From the NCBI GenBank assembly GCA_041394725.1, contig JAWKHR010000030.1, positions 1 to 64,000 of the forward strand: DNA of 64,000 nt. The letters are read 5' to 3'. The position numbers and the translations under genes are program-made. Shown here in pieces: positions 1-7,367 of this stretch. Under the pieces are notes generated by a model that was given only the letters and a program-made list of their open reading frames with translations, was not told the origin of the DNA and searched no databases. The stretch is from JAWKHR01 sp041394725. GTDB lineage: Bacteria; Acidobacteriota; Vicinamibacteria; Vicinamibacterales; SCN-69-37. Every line of letters begins with the position of its first letter. The stretch's first letter is position 1.

Positions 1-1
1 C

Positions 2-925
2 ACCCGGGTCGCTTCGGGCATCGTCGCGGTCACGGTCCTGCTGCTCGTCGAGAAGAAGCAACTCCACGGCCTCGTCTCGAAGCTCGACGTGGCCGAGGTG
101 CGCGCCGGCGCGCGCTTCGGCGTGATGGCGGCGGTCGTCCTGCCCCTGCTGCCGGAGGGTCCGTTCGGCCCGCTGGGAGGCATCCGCCCGCGGCTGCTCT
201 GGGCGCTGGTGCTGTTCTTCTCGGGGCTGAGCTTCGTCGGCTACGTCGCGCGACGCGCGGTGGGTTCCGACAAGGGCTACGCGCTCGCCGGCACGCTCGG
301 CGGGCTGGTGTCCTCGACGTCGGTGACGCTCACGTTCGCGCGGTTGAGCCGTACGCAGCCCGCCGCGGCGCAGCCGCTGGCGTCGGGCACGCTCGGCGCG
401 AACCTGGTGCTCTTTCCGCGGGTGCTGCTGGCCACGGCGGTCCTGGCGCCCGCGCTGACCGTGGCGCTCTGGCCCGCCTTCGTCGCGCCCGCGGCCATCG
501 GCCTGGCCCTGCTCCTGCGGGGCCTGCGCCATCCGGCCAAGGCCGGTCCCCCGGACGAGGACCGCAACCCGCTGCAGTTCGTGGCGGCGCTCCAGATGGT
601 GCTGCTCTTCCAGGCGGTCCTGTTCGGCGTCGCGCTCGCACGGGACGTCTTCGGCCACGCCGGCATCTACGGCTCGGCGGCGGTGCTCGGACTGGTGGAC
701 ATGGACGCGCTGACCATCTCGATGGCGCGTCTGGTCGTCGCCGGGACGGCCGCGGAGGCGGCGGCGCGCGCGGTGACGATCGGCGTGCTGGCGAACACCT
801 GCGTGAAGCTCGGCATCACGCTGGTCGTGGGCCGCGGGCGCTTCCGCCCCCTCGCGGCGGCCGGGCTGGCGGGCATGGCGGCGGCGCTGGCGGCCGCGCT
901 CTACTGGACCTGGCCTCAGGCCTGA
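2..925 (+). CDS. MgtC/SapB-DUF4010 family membrane protein, 5' end off the window
   Basis: The C-terminal part of an integral membrane protein of the MgtC/SapB type that carries a DUF4010 domain. The frame is open from base 2, so the real start lies before the window; an internal GTG at 89 is not the start. Several hydrophobic helices are visible, and the Gly/Ser/Thr stretch GGLVSSTSVTLTFARLSR is characteristic of DUF4010. Members are inner-membrane proteins of unknown transport role, often compared with Mg2+-stress proteins. The last 10 bp overlap convergently with the 3' end of the SPFH gene on the other strand. Family call is confident; function is not known. Confidence 0.85.
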   Translation, partial: TRVASGIVAVTVLLLVEKKQLHGLVSKLDVAEVRAGARFGVMAAVVLPLLPEGPFGPLGGIRPRLLWALVLFFSGLSFVGYVARRAVGSDKGYALAGTLGGLVSSTSVTLTFARLSRTQPAAAQPLASGTLGANLVLFPRVLLATAVLAPALTVALWPAFVAPAAIGLALLLRGLRHPAKAGPPDEDRNPLQFVAALQMVLLFQAVLFGVALARDVFGHAGIYGSAAVLGLVDMDALTISMARLVVAGTAAEAAARAVTIGVLANTCVKLGITLVVGRGRFRPLAAAGLAGMAAALAAALYWTWPQA

Positions 926-1851
926 GGCGCCTTCGGGTCCACCTGCCGGAAGACGCGCATCGCCGTGGCGACCATGGTCGCGATGTCGGTCGTGTTGGCG
1001 GGCAGGATGAGCGTGTTGCTCTTCTGCGCGAGGTTGCCGAACTCCTGGACGTACTGCTCGGCGACGCGCAACTGGGTGGCCTCGAGGCCGCCGGGCTGCC
1101 GGATGGCGTCGGCGACGTGCCGGAGGCCCTCGGCGGTGGCCCGCGCGACGGCGAGGATCGCGGAGGCCTCGCCTTCCGCCTCGTTGATCTGCTGCTGCCG
1201 TCGCGCCTCTGACGCCTTGATGACCTTCTGCTTCTCGCCCTCGGCGTTGTTGATCGCGGCGTCGCGCGCGCCCTCGGAGCTGAGGATCACGGCGCGCTTC
1301 TCCCGCTCGGCGCGCATCTGCTTCTCCATCGCGGCGAGCACGTCGTGCGGCGGCGTGATGTTCTTGATCTCGTAGCGCAGCACCTTCACGCCCCACGGGT
1401 CCGAGGCCTTGTCGAGCTCGGCGACGACCGAGACGTTGATGTTCGTGCGCTCCTCGAACGTCTTGTCGAGGTCGATCTTGCCGACCTCGGACCGGAGCGT
1501 CGTCTGCGCGAGCTGCGAGATGGCGAAGATGTAGTCGGTGATGCCGTAGGACGCCCGCTCGGCGTTGAGCACCTTGAGGTACAGGATCCCGTCGACGCCG
1601 ACCTGGACGTTGTCGCGGGTGATGCAGACCTGCGCGGGGATGTCCACCGCGACTTCCTTCAACGTGTGGCGGTAGCGAATCGCGTCGAGGAACGGAATCA
1701 GGATGTGGAAGCCCGCCTGGAGCGTCGAGTGGTACCGGCCGAGCCGCTCGACCACGTAGGCACTCTGCTGCGGCACGACGACCGCGGTCTTCGCGATGAC
1801 GATCAGGATCAGCAGGACGAGGAAGATCGTGACGACGACACTCGGACTCAT
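916..1851 (-). CDS. SPFH/stomatin-like (band 7) membrane protein
   Basis: A 311-residue stomatin/prohibitin-like protein. One N-terminal membrane helix (about residues 3-23) precedes VVVPQQSAYVVERLGRYH, the typical start of a band-7 domain. A long charged coiled coil rich in Ala/Glu/Arg (about 170-260, with AEREKRAVILSSEGARDAAI) follows, then the NTLILPANTTD tail of the paraslipin group. It likely oligomerises in the membrane as a scaffold for quality control, with its NfeD partner. I chose the ATG at 1851 because it overlaps the nfeD stop by 4 bp (ATGA); an upstream extension in the same frame is antisense noise across nfeD. Confidence 0.95.
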   Translation of the reverse strand: MSPSVVVTIFLVLLILIVIAKTAVVVPQQSAYVVERLGRYHSTLQAGFHILIPFLDAIRYRHTLKEVAVDIPAQVCITRDNVQVGVDGILYLKVLNAERASYGITDYIFAISQLAQTTLRSEVGKIDLDKTFEERTNINVSVVAELDKASDPWGVKVLRYEIKNITPPHDVLAAMEKQMRAEREKRAVILSSEGARDAAINNAEGEKQKVIKASEARRQQQINEAEGEASAILAVARATAEGLRHVADAIRQPGGLEATQLRVAEQYVQEFGNLAQKSNTLILPANTTDIATMVATAMRVFRQVDPKAPQA

Positions 1852-2297
1852 CCGGCGGCTCCTTCCGATTCGACGAGCAGCGTCAGCCCGTCCACGCGCA
1901 CCACGCGACAGCGCGTCCCCCGGACCAACGCCAGGGGACCGCCGTTGCGGGCCGACCACGCCGTCCCGCGCAGTTCGATCCGGCCGACCGCGCCGGGCGC
2001 GATCTCCTCGTGGACGACGCCGATCTCGCCCACCAGGGCATCGATGGCCGGCGCCTGCGGGTCGCGCTGGAGCGCGGTGACCAGCCGGTTGCGGAACAGC
2101 ACCAGGCTCCCGGCCGAGAGGACGCCGAAGAGCAGGATCTGGAACCACAGGGGGCCGGCCAGACCGAAGCCGGCGAGCGCGCCGACGACGAGCGCCCCGA
2201 TGCCGAAGAAGATGATGTAGAAGCCGCCGGCGGCGGCCATTTCACCGGCGACGAGAACGAGCCCGAGGACGAGCCAGTGCCACCAGAGGATGTCCAT
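1848..2297 (-). CDS. NfeD family protein
   Basis: A 149-residue short NfeD-like protein. It starts with MDILWWHWLVLGLVLVAGEM, followed by several hydrophobic segments and a small C-terminal OB-fold beta domain (about residues 85-145, with GRIELRGTAWSARN). NfeD proteins pair with SPFH proteins in the membrane. Here the next gene encodes such a partner and starts in a 4-bp overlap, so the two are probably translationally coupled. A -10-like CATAAT lies 17 bp upstream of the start. Confidence 0.93.
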   Translation of the reverse strand: MDILWWHWLVLGLVLVAGEMAAAGGFYIIFFGIGALVVGALAGFGLAGPLWFQILLFGVLSAGSLVLFRNRLVTALQRDPQAPAIDALVGEIGVVHEEIAPGAVGRIELRGTAWSARNGGPLALVRGTRCRVVRVDGLTLLVESEGAAG

Positions 2298-2314
2298 GTG
2301 CGAGACCGGCAGCG

Positions 2315-2320
2315 ATTATG
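2315..2320 (-). promoter_or_regulatory. Putative -10 box for nfeD-SPFH
   Basis: On the minus strand the hexamer CATAAT (five of six against TATAAT) lies 17 bases before the nfeD ATG, giving an expected leader of about 10 bases. No convincing -35 was found. It stands out as AT-rich in a very GC-rich gap between kamA and nfeD. Confidence 0.35.
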
Positions 2321-2418
2321 GGCCCGCGCACCGACCCGGCGCAACCACGAGCGGCGTGGCGCCGGGCCGGGGCGGGAGGCGGGGTCGGTCCGGGCAGGCC
2401 CGAGCCCACCGAAGCGCG

Positions 2419-3645
2419 TCAGGCGACGCAGGCCGTCGAGCGGGTGAAGGTCTCCTCGCGCCGCGTGCCGATCCCGTTGACCGGCTCGAGCTGGTCGAGC
2501 CAGAACGCGTCGTCGTTGCGGCGGAAGATCATGAGGCGGCCTTCGTCCTCGATGTACTTCGCGCGGTGGTACCGCATGTAGATGTGCTGGTCGTCCACGC
2601 CGACGACCTCGATCTTGCCGGTCTCGTGCGACATGCAGAACCGCGCCCTGGCGGCCAGGCCCGAGCAGCGATTGCGGGCCGTGTCGAAGGTCCTGAACCC
2701 CCGCACGATGGGAACCTCGTAGGGTTCGTTGCCCGCCGTGGGCCGCCCCTGGAACAGGTAGTACGGCGGCACACCGACGAACGAGAGCTTCCGGTACATC
2801 GCCTCCAGCGTGTCGGGATCGTCGTTGACGCCCTTGATCAGCGGGCACTGGTTGACCGCGACCACGCCGCAGGAGAGGAACGTCGACAGCCCCTCGATGG
2901 CCACGTCGGTCAGTTCGCGCGGATGGTCGAAGTGCGCCATCAGGTAGATGCGCTTCTCGGGCGTCGAGTAGGTCCGCAGCACGTCCTGCAGATCCGGGTC
3001 GTTCAGGATCCGGTACGGGTTGAACGCCGGAATCTTCGAGCCGAGGCGGATGATCTGGACGTGCGGGATCTCGCGGATGGCCCCGAGAATCTCCGCCAGC
3101 CGCTTGGTCCCCATGATCAGGGGATCCCCGCCGGTCAGCAGGACGTTGGTGATCTGCTTGTGCTGGCGGATGTAGTCGAGCCCCTGGGTGATGTCGAGCG
3201 ACGCCTCGTCGTTGTCGTTCATGAAGAGGCGCTTGCGGAAGCAATAGCGGCAGTACGCACCGCAGACCTCGTTGACGAGCAGGAGCGCGGTGTCGCGGTA
3301 CTTGTGCTGCGCGCCGCGCGCGACCGTCACCGACGCCTCGTTGCTCGCGTCGAGCTTGCCCCAGTCGTTCAGCTCCTCCTTCCGCGGGATGATGAGCTGG
3401 CGAATCGGGTCGTCCGGGTCGTTCCAGTCGATCAGGTTGAGGTAGTAGTCGTTCACCCGGAAGACGTAGCGCTTGGCCACTTCCCGGAGCAGCGCCTTGT
3501 CGCCTTCCGGGATCTGGGCAACCTTGTCGACGTTGGTGATGTACTTCACCCCGCGCGTGTTCGCAGCGGGTCGTCGGGTGACGCGCGCCGGCTCCGGAGC
3601 CGTCGCGGTCGCGCCACCGGCGAGATCGGTGATCGAGTGTGCCAA
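2419..3645 (-). CDS. kamA: KamA-family radical SAM aminomutase (lysine 2,3-aminomutase-like)
   Basis: A 408-residue radical SAM enzyme of the lysine 2,3-aminomutase family. The 4Fe-4S motif is CGAYCRYCFRKR (Cys128, Cys132, Cys135), followed by the SAM-binding stretch LLTGGDPL. These enzymes use PLP and SAM to move an amino group from C2 to C3 of an amino acid. The expected PLP lysine is probably Lys344 in HETGKIEVVG, where classical enzymes have a PGGGGK motif, so the substrate (lysine, glutamate, arginine or other) cannot be fixed from sequence. The start is TTG, chosen because a strong AAAGGAGG Shine-Dalgarno (3652-3659) sits 6 bases upstream and no ATG fits. The gene stands alone on its strand, before nfeD. 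Confidence 0.9.
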   Translation of the reverse strand: MAHSITDLAGGATATAPEPARVTRRPAANTRGVKYITNVDKVAQIPEGDKALLREVAKRYVFRVNDYYLNLIDWNDPDDPIRQLIIPRKEELNDWGKLDASNEASVTVARGAQHKYRDTALLLVNEVCGAYCRYCFRKRLFMNDNDEASLDITQGLDYIRQHKQITNVLLTGGDPLIMGTKRLAEILGAIREIPHVQIIRLGSKIPAFNPYRILNDPDLQDVLRTYSTPEKRIYLMAHFDHPRELTDVAIEGLSTFLSCGVVAVNQCPLIKGVNDDPDTLEAMYRKLSFVGVPPYYLFQGRPTAGNEPYEVPIVRGFRTFDTARNRCSGLAARARFCMSHETGKIEVVGVDDQHIYMRYHRAKYIEDEGRLMIFRRNDDAFWLDQLEPVNGIGTRREETFTRSTACVA

Positions 3646-3651
3646 ATGCAG

Positions 3652-3659
3652 CCTCCTTT
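3652..3659 (-). promoter_or_regulatory. Strong ribosome binding site selecting a TTG start
   Basis: AAAGGAGG on the minus strand, 6 bases before the TTG at 3645. It is the best Shine-Dalgarno in the first 10 kb and decides the kamA start. Confidence 0.75.
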
Positions 3660-3757
3660 CAAGCTGGTCAAGCTGGCAGGGCTCCAGCCACCCTGGCGAA
3701 CAGACACCCGTAGCCAGGCCGGAGGAATGTCTTCCTGCGTGTGTTGTAGACGGGGTG

Positions 3758-3766
3758 AGTATATCA
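3758..3766 (-). promoter_or_regulatory. Putative extended -10 promoter for kamA
   Basis: The minus strand reads TGATATACT, an extended -10 (TGN-TATACT), in an AT-rich patch about 113 bases before the kamA start. The -35 is unclear. The leader contains a small AGGAA/TTCCT hairpin (3723-3736). I found no riboswitch fold that I recognise. Confidence 0.4.
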
Positions 3767-3891
3767 GAATCGGGCGCGAGAATACAGGGGCGGAGTATGA
3801 CGTCTGGCGCGCCAAAGTGCCATGGAGACAGGCGTTTCCCAGTCCGATCGCGCGCGGCGCGGCGGGGCCGACGACGAGCCGCCGGGGCAGC

Positions 3892-3943
3892 CCGGCGGGG
3901 CGCGTGAGCGCCGGGTCAGCCGGCGGGGCGGGTCAGCGCCGGG
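3892..3943. repeat. Two 24-bp GC-rich direct repeats
   Basis: Copies at 3892-3915 and 3920-3943 begin CCGGCGGGGCG, end AGCGCCGGG, and differ at 2 of 24 positions (period 28). A third, partial copy (GGCGCGTCAGCGCC) follows near 3973-3986. This is a degenerate minisatellite of unknown role. Confidence 0.6.
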
Positions 3944-3991
3944 CCGGCCCGGCGAACCCGCACCATCCCGAGAGGCGCGTCAGCGCCAGAT

Positions 3992-4567
3992 TCAGCGCCA
4001 GATGAGGACAATCCGCGAAGCGGCGCTCGACTCGCGAGCGGCCAGGTCCGGCCACGCCAGCGTCACCCGCCAGTCGAGTCGGATGCGCGGCTCCGTCGGT
4101 GAGGCCGAGGCTGTCGATTCCGTCAATCCCGCCGCCGGACGCCGGCGTGCCCCCGCGGCAGGCGACGCGCCATCGCGCGACGCGTCTGCCGGCGACGCCT
4201 CCTGCTCCAGGCGCTCACGGATGCGGGCGAAGGCTGCCTGAATCTCGCGAACCGACGCGCCGCGCGGACGCGGCGGTTCGGATGACGCCGGCTCGGACGC
4301 GGACGCACCGGCCTCGGCAGCGGCAGGCGCGTCGCCCTCCTTCGGCTTCTCCTCGGCGGCGGGCTTTTCCACCCCGGCGCCCGGTGTGCCCTTGTCGGCC
4401 TCCGCCTTCGACGGCGGCGCGGCCGGCGGCTTCGCCGGCGTTTCCGCCGCCACGTGCGGCGGTTCCGTCCGGCCGGCGCCGGCGCCACGCTGGGCCGCGA
4501 CCGTCTCGGCCGAGAGGCCGAAGACAACGATGGTCGCGACCACCCACCGCGCGGCGGCGTCCCTCAT
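3992..4567 (-). CDS. Hypothetical exported Ala/Pro/Glu-rich protein
   Basis: A 191-residue protein that I do not recognise. It has a signal peptide (about residues 1-25, ending ETVAAQR), then a long low-complexity stretch rich in Ala, Pro, Glu and Lys, likely disordered. A short helical segment VREIQAAFARIRERLEQEA lies near residues 106-124, and the tail ends RLDWRVTLAW...IVLIW. Its ATG overlaps the stop of the carbonic anhydrase gene by 4 bp (ATGA), so the two are co-translated and it may be a partner of that enzyme in the envelope. That link is inference from position only. Confidence 0.6.
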   Translation of the reverse strand: MRDAAARWVVATIVVFGLSAETVAAQRGAGAGRTEPPHVAAETPAKPPAAPPSKAEADKGTPGAGVEKPAAEEKPKEGDAPAAAEAGASASEPASSEPPRPRGASVREIQAAFARIRERLEQEASPADASRDGASPAAGARRRPAAGLTESTASASPTEPRIRLDWRVTLAWPDLAARESSAASRIVLIWR

Positions 4568-5316
4568 CGTCCGCCCCCGCCGAGCGCCGGCCGGCTGGAG
4601 ACGACCTCCGAGAAGTGCACGCGGCCGGTCGAGAGCTCGTAGTACGCCCCGACGATGGCCACCTCCCCGCGCTCGAGCAGGTGCGCAAGAATCTCGCTGT
4701 CATCGACCAGGTGGTTCACGGTTTCCTCGACGTTGCCGAGCACCGCCGCGCGGAGGCTGGCCGCCTCGGCGGCGTCCTTGTCGCGCCGGGCGACGGCGGG
4801 CCGGATGGCCTTGACGAGGTAGTCGAGGTTCGCGCCGAGCGACTGCCCGGCGGGCGTCTCGATCGCGGCCTTCACGGCGCCGCACGACTCGTGACCCATG
4901 ACGACGACGAGGGGCACGTGCAGGTGCTCGGCCGCGTACTCGACGCTCGCCAGGACCGATCGGTCCGTGACCTGCCCGGCCGACCGGACCACGAAGAGTT
5001 CCCCGAGGCCCGCATGGAAGATCACTTCCGGCGGCACCCGTGAGTCCGCGCAGGAAAGCACCGCGGCGAAGGGCGACTGCCCGTCGACGAGCGCGTTCCG
5101 CTGCGCGAGCGTGATGGGCAGTGCGGCGTCGGGATGATCGACGAACGCGGCGTTGCCGGTCCGGAGTCGGGTGAGCGCCTCGTCGGGCGTCACGGCGCCG
5201 GTCGCACCAGTCACCCCGATGCTCCCGGGCCGCTCGAGCCCGGCCGCCGTCGGTCCGGCCGCCATCGCCAGCGCGACCACCACCGCCAGCCCTGTTCCCC
5301 GTCGAGAAAGACGCAT
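4564..5316 (-). CDS. Exported beta-class carbonic anhydrase
   Basis: A roughly 250-residue beta-carbonic anhydrase that interconverts CO2 and bicarbonate. The zinc site is complete; numbering from the GTG at 5322, it comprises Cys91-Ala-Asp93-Ser-Arg95 (CADSRVPPE) and His144/Cys147 in GHESCGAVKA. An N-terminal signal peptide (SRRGTGLAVVVALAMAAGPTAAG) places it in the periplasm, whereas most beta enzymes are cytoplasmic. I chose the ATG at 5316; GTG codons at 5319 and 5322 are also possible, since GGAGG lies just upstream. It follows glgC by about 70 bp on the same strand and overlaps the next gene by 4 bp. Confidence 0.93.
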   Translation of the reverse strand: MRLSRRGTGLAVVVALAMAAGPTAAGLERPGSIGVTGATGAVTPDEALTRLRTGNAAFVDHPDAALPITLAQRNALVDGQSPFAAVLSCADSRVPPEVIFHAGLGELFVVRSAGQVTDRSVLASVEYAAEHLHVPLVVVMGHESCGAVKAAIETPAGQSLGANLDYLVKAIRPAVARRDKDAAEAASLRAAVLGNVEETVNHLVDDSEILAHLLERGEVAIVGAYYELSTGRVHFSEVVSSRPALGGGGR

Positions 5317-5386
5317 CACCACATGCCCTCCGGTCCCTGCCCGGACGGTAATCGGCGACGCGCGGACGATCTTGAGGAACGGCGGC

Positions 5387-6634
5387 TCAGCCGAGCCGCA
5401 GGCCGTCGAGGCCGACTTCGGCCTTGGGCACGACGACGATGCCCGACGGCGTCACCACGCCCAGTTCCCGGTCGATCGGGTCGCCGAAGCCGACCCGGGC
5501 ACCGGCGGGAATCCGGACGTTCTTGTCGATGATCGCGCGCCGCACGTGGGCGTCGCGGCCGATGTCCACGTGATCCATGAGGATCGACTCGTGCACCTCG
5601 GCCCCGGTGTGCAGGACGACATTCCGGCCGAGCACGCAGTCCTTCGCGAAGCCGCCGGCGAGGATGCAGCCGGGCGAGACGACCGACTGGATCGCGACGC
5701 CGCGACGACCGGGCTCGTCGAAGACGAACTTCGCCGGCGGGTCGCCGTAGGCGACCGAGTGGATCGGCCAGTCGCGGTTGTAGAGGTTCAGCTGCGGCGC
5801 GACGTTCTTCAGGTCGAGGTTGGCCTCGAAGTAGGAGTCGATCGTCCCGACGTCACGCCAGTAGCCGCGCTCCCCGGCCTCGGACCCGGGAATGAGGTTC
5901 TGGCTGAAGTCGTCGGCGTAGGCGACGCCGGCCTCGACGAGCCGCGGGATCAGGTCGCGCCCGAAGTCGTGCGCCGAGTCCGGGCGCGGCGCGTCGTACT
6001 CGAGCAGGTCGATGAGCGCGCCCGTGTCGAAGATGTAGTTGCCCATCGACGCGAACGCGCTGTCGGGATCGTCCGGCACGGCGGGCGGGTCCGCCGGCTT
6101 CTCCACGAACGCCCGGATGCGGTTCGAGGCGTCGACGTGCGCCACGCCGAAGGCCGTCGCCTCGTGACGCGGCACGCGCAGGCAGGCGACCGTGGCCTTG
6201 GCTCCCGAGGCCAGGTGCGCATCGATCATCTGCCGCACGTTCATCTTGTAGATGTGGTCGGCCCCGAAGACGGCGACCACGTCGGGCCGGAACTCGCGCA
6301 GCCGGTTGAGGTTCTGGTGAACGGCGTCGGCCGTCCCGCGGTACCAGCTGTCGCCCGTCTGCATCTGCGCGGGCACGGCGGTGATGAAGCTCTCGCGGCC
6401 GATCACGCGGTGCGTCCACGCCGACTGCAGGTGCTCGAGCACCGACTGCGCCTTGTACTGCGTGAGGACGTAGATGGCCGTGATGTCCGAGTTGACGAGG
6501 TTGCTCAGGACGAAGTCGATCAGGCGATAGCGGCCGCCGAAGGGGACCGCGGGCTTGGTCCGGTAGCGCGTCAGCGGATCGAGCCGCTCTCCCCGACCGC
6601 CGGCCATCACGAACGCCAGGACCCGTTGCCGCAT
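5387..6634 (-). CDS. glgC: Glucose-1-phosphate adenylyltransferase
   Basis: A 415-residue ADP-glucose pyrophosphorylase, making ADP-glucose from glucose-1-phosphate and ATP for glycogen synthesis. The N-terminal nucleotidyltransferase signature is GGRGERLDPLTRYRTKPAVP, followed by FGGRYRLIDFVLSN. The middle holds the FGADHIYKM region, and the C-terminus is a left-handed beta-helix with hexapeptide repeats (about residues 300-400). I chose the ATG at 6634 because a GGGAG Shine-Dalgarno precedes it; a longer in-frame start at 6676 lacks one. ADP-glucose is also a substrate for GlgM-type maltose-1-phosphate synthesis, but no glgM or glgA is in the window. Confidence 0.95.
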   Translation of the reverse strand: MRQRVLAFVMAGGRGERLDPLTRYRTKPAVPFGGRYRLIDFVLSNLVNSDITAIYVLTQYKAQSVLEHLQSAWTHRVIGRESFITAVPAQMQTGDSWYRGTADAVHQNLNRLREFRPDVVAVFGADHIYKMNVRQMIDAHLASGAKATVACLRVPRHEATAFGVAHVDASNRIRAFVEKPADPPAVPDDPDSAFASMGNYIFDTGALIDLLEYDAPRPDSAHDFGRDLIPRLVEAGVAYADDFSQNLIPGSEAGERGYWRDVGTIDSYFEANLDLKNVAPQLNLYNRDWPIHSVAYGDPPAKFVFDEPGRRGVAIQSVVSPGCILAGGFAKDCVLGRNVVLHTGAEVHESILMDHVDIGRDAHVRRAIIDKNVRIPAGARVGFGDPIDRELGVVTPSGIVVVPKAEVGLDGLRLG

Positions 6635-6738
6635 GACTTCGCTCCCGACGATAGCCCACGCGTGTGATGGCCGCAACGGCCGGGACCGGCGTCGGGGCGC
6701 GTGCCATGCGGTCCGCGGTCCGGGGCGCGGGTCCGGTA

Positions 6739-6744
6739 TACGAT
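6739..6744 (+). promoter_or_regulatory. -10-like TACGAT just before the FKBP start
   Basis: TACGAT lies 6 bases before GTG 6751 and 9 before ATG 6754, so transcription would begin at or beside the start codon. No Shine-Dalgarno is present. It belongs to a set of such arrangements in this window. Confidence 0.4.
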
Positions 6745-6753
6745 GCCGTCGTG

Positions 6754-7206
6754 ATGGCGTCCGCCCGTCTCCGCTCGTTCCTGGCCGCCGCGGCCCTCGC
6801 GATCCCGGTCCTCCTGGCCTCCGGCTGCGGCAGCCAGTCGCCGACGGCGCCGACCGTCAACGTGCCCTTCTCGACGACCGACCTGCGGGTCGGGACCGGC
6901 ACGGAAGCCGTGACCGGCAGGATGCTGACCGTGAACTACACGGGCTGGATCTACGATCCATCGCGGGCTGAGAACAAGGGCACCCAGTTCGACACGTCCG
7001 CCGGGCGGGGCCCGCTGGTGTTCCTGCTGGGCGCGGGCAACCTGATCCAAGGCTGGAACATGGGCATCGCCGGCATGAAGGTGGGCGGCCTTCGCCGTAT
7101 TGTCGTCCCTCCGGCCCTGGGCTACGGCGCGGCTGGAGCCGGCGGCGGGACCGTCCCCCCGAACGCCACCCTCCTCTTCGAGGTCGAGCTGCTCGACGTC
7201 CAGTAG
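6754..7206 (+). CDS. FKBP-type peptidyl-prolyl cis-trans isomerase lipoprotein
   Basis: A 150-residue lipoprotein with one FKBP domain, which catalyses proline cis/trans isomerisation during folding in the envelope. The signal sequence ends in a lipobox (LLASGCGSQ). The FKBP core shows VNYTGWIYD, then FDTSAGRGPLVFLLGAGNLI (approximating the classical FDSS...FxLG...VIxGW) and VPPALGYGAAGAGG. I chose the ATG at 6754, with GTG 6751 as an alternative set by the nearby -10-like box; the longer in-frame start at 6664 would spoil the signal peptide. Divergent from glgC. Confidence 0.93.
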   Translation: MASARLRSFLAAAALAIPVLLASGCGSQSPTAPTVNVPFSTTDLRVGTGTEAVTGRMLTVNYTGWIYDPSRAENKGTQFDTSAGRGPLVFLLGAGNLIQGWNMGIAGMKVGGLRRIVVPPALGYGAAGAGGGTVPPNATLLFEVELLDVQ

Positions 7207-7332
7207 CGCCCGGGTCGCGCGCCGCCGCGCCTGGCCCTGGGCTCCCGCGTCCCTGGGCCCCGTCGGACGAGCTGCCCCCTGGACCGGCCCGGGGCAAGTT
7301 CGGGCCGGGCAGGTCGATAAACATGATGAAAA

Positions 7333-7356
7333 CCGGTGTATATTCTCGGACACCGG
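7333..7356 (+). promoter_or_regulatory. Dyad overlapping an AT-rich -10-like region before the DUF1592 gene
   Basis: CCGGTGT (7333-7339) and ACACCGG (7350-7356) form a perfect 7-bp inverted repeat around TATATT (7339-7344). This could be a regulator site on the promoter or a leader hairpin. The AAGGAA ribosome binding site and the ATG at 7368 follow at once. Confidence 0.4.
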
Positions 7357-7367
7357 AAAGGAACTGC

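Larger units (their letters stand above)
3646..3991. other. 346-bp intergenic region upstream of kamA
   Basis: There is no credible gene here. The kamA-proximal half holds the kamA ribosome binding site, a leader with a small hairpin, and the extended -10. The distal half (about 3840-3990) is extremely GC-rich and carries short imperfect direct repeats (separate entry). Confidence 0.6.

Noticed and set aside
916..2148. A 410-codon version of the SPFH protein starting upstream of 1851
   Set aside because: The extra N-terminus is Arg/Gly/Pro-rich, runs antiparallel-free through the nfeD frame, and lacks the band-7 start; the ATGA overlap start at 1851 fits the family.
3660..3766. A riboswitch in the kamA leader
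   Set aside because: Only a small AGGAA/TTCCT hairpin and a GC-rich imperfect fold were seen; no lysine, cobalamin or SAM riboswitch core motif could be recognised.
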